Shown here one piece after another: positions 53,482 through 55,437 of a stretch of DNA of 55,437 nucleotides. How positions within the stretch are numbered: the stretch's first letter is position 1; each line of letters opens with the position of its first letter. The stretch comes from Gammaproteobacteria bacterium (lineage in GTDB: Bacteria > Pseudomonadota > Gammaproteobacteria > Enterobacterales > Alteromonadaceae): NCBI GenBank assembly GCA_018222405.1, contig JAAFAI010000030.1, positions 1 to 55,437 of the forward strand. Direction: 5' to 3'. The notes under the pieces were generated by a model. The model was not told where the DNA came from. It did not search any database and was given only the letters and a program-made list of their open reading frames with translations. The position numbers and the translations under genes are program-made.

Positions 53482-55143
53482 TTAAAACTCGGCCTCTTCG
53501 GCCACTTTTGCCTGCCGGATCAGTTGAGTAAACTCGCCACGGTAACCATAATAATCCTCCCCTTTGTTTGCCAGCGCCAGGTTAAATGCATCATCTAATG
53601 ACCACTGGCCGGTATACTTACCGTCTTTCATTAACTGAGCAAAGCCCGCCACCGCAGTGGCAAAGTTTACTTCCTGCATGATCGCAGGGGAAACGTTAGC
53701 GGCGCTCATAATCGGTTGCTCCAGCAATTGCGAACGCTCCTCCCCCGGCAATTTATAACGGATTTTTAAGTATCCCAATTCTGCCGAGGCATCACTTACC
53801 GCACTGCTGTCGTCGCTGGCATAACGGGATTCATCCAGGTAGCTACCCGGCTGGCCGTTAAGGGTAACCTCGTAAATTGCCGTCACCGAATGGCCAGAAC
53901 CTATATCACCGGCATCCACTTTATCGTTATTAAAGTCTTCTTCTTTCAGCGCCCGGGTTTCATAACCCAGTAACCGGTATTCATTAACCACCGCCGGATT
54001 AAACTCCACCTGGATCTTAAGATCGTTAGCAATTGGAAACAGTGATGACGTGGCCTCTTCCACAAACAGTTTTTGCGCCTCGCCCAGAGTATCAATATAA
54101 GCGGCTATCCCGTTGCCGTTTTGGGCCAGCGACTGCATCAGCGCGTCTTTATAATTGCCTTGGCCAAAACCAATCACCGACAAATAAATACCGTTCTGGC
54201 GCTTACGCTCAACAAAGTCTGTTAATTGTTCAGGGTCTGACAGGCCAACATTAAAATCACCGTCGGTGGCGAGCATAATGCGGTTAACCGCTTGCTCATC
54301 AAAGTTCGACTCAGCCAGTTGATACGCCAGTTGCAGGCCTTCGCCGCCAGCCGTGGAGCCACCGGCTTTGAGTTGGTCCAGCGCTTCGATGATTTTTGCT
54401 GCCTGCGCTACTTTTGTCGGCTCAAGCACGGTACCGGCTGCTCCGGCATACACCACTATAGCTATGGTATCGGTTGGCTTGAGGGTTTTCAGCAACAGCT
54501 TGATGGATTGCTTCACCAACGGGAGTTTATCTGGCGCGTTCATCGAACCTGATACATCCAGCAGAAACACCAGGTTGCTATCCGGCTGTTCCGTTTGCTC
54601 CAGTTCATATCCCTGGATACCAATATGCACCAGTTTGCGATGCTCGGCCCAGGGCGAGTCATGGACTACCACGGTGGACAAAAATGGCTGCTTCGCACTG
54701 GTTGGTAGCGGATAGTTATAATCAAAATAATTAACCATTTCTTCCAGCCGCACAGCATCCTTCTCGGGCAGATAGCCACGGTTTAATTGCTTTCGCACAA
54801 AACTGTAGGAACTGGTATCAACATCGGCAGAAAACGTGGAAACGGGTTCATCGGTAACCCGCTTTACCGGATTGGCATCAAACTGCTCGAAGTCGTCCTG
54901 GTACTGTGGCTGTGCGGGCGCCGGCACAGGTGCCATACGGCTGCCAGTTACCATCAACGGCATGACCAATTCGGCGGCAACATGACGCTCGCGCTGTACT
55001 TTCATGTATTCGGCTTTTTCTGCCTGTTGTCTGGCTTGTCGCTCAGCGGCCAGCTCTTGTTCGCTCGGTCCTGAAGTACAATTAACCAGCGCAACGGCCA
55101 TGGCAATTACCAGCGCACTGTGGCCAAACCTTGTTTTTGTCAT
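53482..55143 (-). CDS. VWA-domain lipoprotein (YfbK-like)
   Basis: 553 residues. Lipobox ALVNC (Cys23), an AERQARQQAEKAEYMKV coiled coil, an N-terminal von Willebrand-like region FSADVDTSSYSFVRKQLN, the MIDAS motif DVSGSMN, and a C-terminal domain ending YRGEFTQLIRQAKV. Relatives are annotated YfbK or VWA-domain proteins; function unknown. ATG 55143 is favoured over the in-frame ATG 55155, as GGAG between them is the SD. A residue group VTGSRM after the signal recalls the leader of TonB-dependent receptors. Confidence 0.9.
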   Translation of the reverse strand: MTKTRFGHSALVIAMAVALVNCTSGPSEQELAAERQARQQAEKAEYMKVQRERHVAAELVMPLMVTGSRMAPVPAPAQPQYQDDFEQFDANPVKRVTDEPVSTFSADVDTSSYSFVRKQLNRGYLPEKDAVRLEEMVNYFDYNYPLPTSAKQPFLSTVVVHDSPWAEHRKLVHIGIQGYELEQTEQPDSNLVFLLDVSGSMNAPDKLPLVKQSIKLLLKTLKPTDTIAIVVYAGAAGTVLEPTKVAQAAKIIEALDQLKAGGSTAGGEGLQLAYQLAESNFDEQAVNRIMLATDGDFNVGLSDPEQLTDFVERKRQNGIYLSVIGFGQGNYKDALMQSLAQNGNGIAAYIDTLGEAQKLFVEEATSSLFPIANDLKIQVEFNPAVVNEYRLLGYETRALKEEDFNNDKVDAGDIGSGHSVTAIYEVTLNGQPGSYLDESRYASDDSSAVSDASAELGYLKIRYKLPGEERSQLLEQPIMSAANVSPAIMQEVNFATAVAGFAQLMKDGKYTGQWSLDDAFNLALANKGEDYYGYRGEFTQLIRQAKVAEEAEF

Positions 55144-55228
55144 TTTCCGCTCCATGAGGTCAGAGTTAACTGATAAATATACGATAACAGTGGTAACTTA
55201 ACTGTAAGCTGAATAGCCGTATAAAGAA

Positions 55229-55258
55229 AAGGCAAGCGAACATACTTGCCTTGTTTTT
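55229..55258. terminator. terminator near the right edge
   Basis: AAGGCAAG, eight-base loop, CTTGCCTT with T-rich tails on both strands (GTTTTTGTTC on plus, TTCTTTA on minus). Probably ends a minus-strand gene beyond the window. The remaining sequence to 55,437 shows no supported gene. Confidence 0.75.
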
Positions 55259-55437
55259 GTTCACATATCAATGTGAATAAGTTCAACTTGACCTGGCAGA
55301 GTACAAATCCAGAACTCATTTAAGTCTGAAATTTCTGTAATTGTTCAACAGCGGTCATTCCGAAAAGAGCACCTAGCTCACTTTCATAGGTTGGACATTA
55401 AGGATTAACCGAAACCAATCCATACTTCAAGCGCCCG

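Noticed and set aside
55260..55437. Short minus-strand frame containing MTAVEQLQKFQT
   Set aside because: About 25 codons after an in-frame stop, no SD, no recognised family.

Overview
The window looks like a chromosomal segment of a marine gammaproteobacterium of the order Alteromonadales, probably Alteromonadaceae. The evidence is the gene order (tRNA-Leu/tRNA-Gln cluster, ubiF, miaB, ybeZ, ybeY, corC, lnt on the left; tRNA-Arg/tRNA-Ser, csrA, alaS, recX in the middle), the wealth of c-di-GMP and sensory proteins, and protein families typical of that group (DUF3034, secreted M13 peptidase, AGCS symporter). This placement is inferred from gene content and was not tested by a search. No phage, insertion sequence, CRISPR array or origin was seen.

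Left part (1-14,000): a tRNA-Leu(UAG) plus three tandem identical tRNA-Gln(UUG) genes; a secreted esterase; an alanine/glycine symporter; an AhpD-like protein divergent from a TetR regulator across two tandem 16-bp operators; ubiF followed by a translationally coupled 58-codon membrane ORF; then the housekeeping run miaB-ybeZ-ybeY-corC-lnt, a secreted amidohydrolase, and ibpA with a sigma-32-like promoter and a ROSE-type RNA thermometer.

Centre-left (14,000-33,300): a large DUF748/AsmA-like envelope protein; a two-gene operon whose nucleotidyltransferase member is frameshifted; an Nramp-like transporter without the DPGN motif, paired with a periplasmic nucleosidase-like protein; a blue-light BLUF-EAL phosphodiesterase convergent with a soluble four-PAS chemoreceptor; a histidine kinase/response regulator pair; a TonB / ECF sigma / membrane protein operon; a 781-residue PilZ protein; and an SDR oxidoreductase.

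Centre-right (33,400-37,750): a compact, overlapping four-gene operon encodes a periplasmic cupredoxin-like protein, a membrane protein with degenerate GGDEF and intact EAL domains, a DUF3034 outer-membrane-type protein, and a truncated haemoglobin carrying a lipoprotein signal. A perfect 8+8 bp inverted repeat lies upstream. This is the best candidate here for an under-described system: envelope sensing of a gas or redox signal coupled to c-di-GMP breakdown.

Right part (37,800-55,437): small envelope proteins; a minus-strand tRNA-Ser, tRNA-Arg, tRNA-Arg operon; csrA with four GGA motifs in its leader, one in a hairpin loop; alaS; recX; a GNAT-like protein; an M13 metallopeptidase lipoprotein; a secreted protein of unknown function; an AtpI-like orphan; a DUF1080 protein; an AT-rich MCP-like gene; a RICIN-GH43 arabinanase; a small HTH protein; and a VWA-domain lipoprotein. 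Two intergenic stretches (49,505-50,055 and 50,983-51,439) hold no convincing gene.
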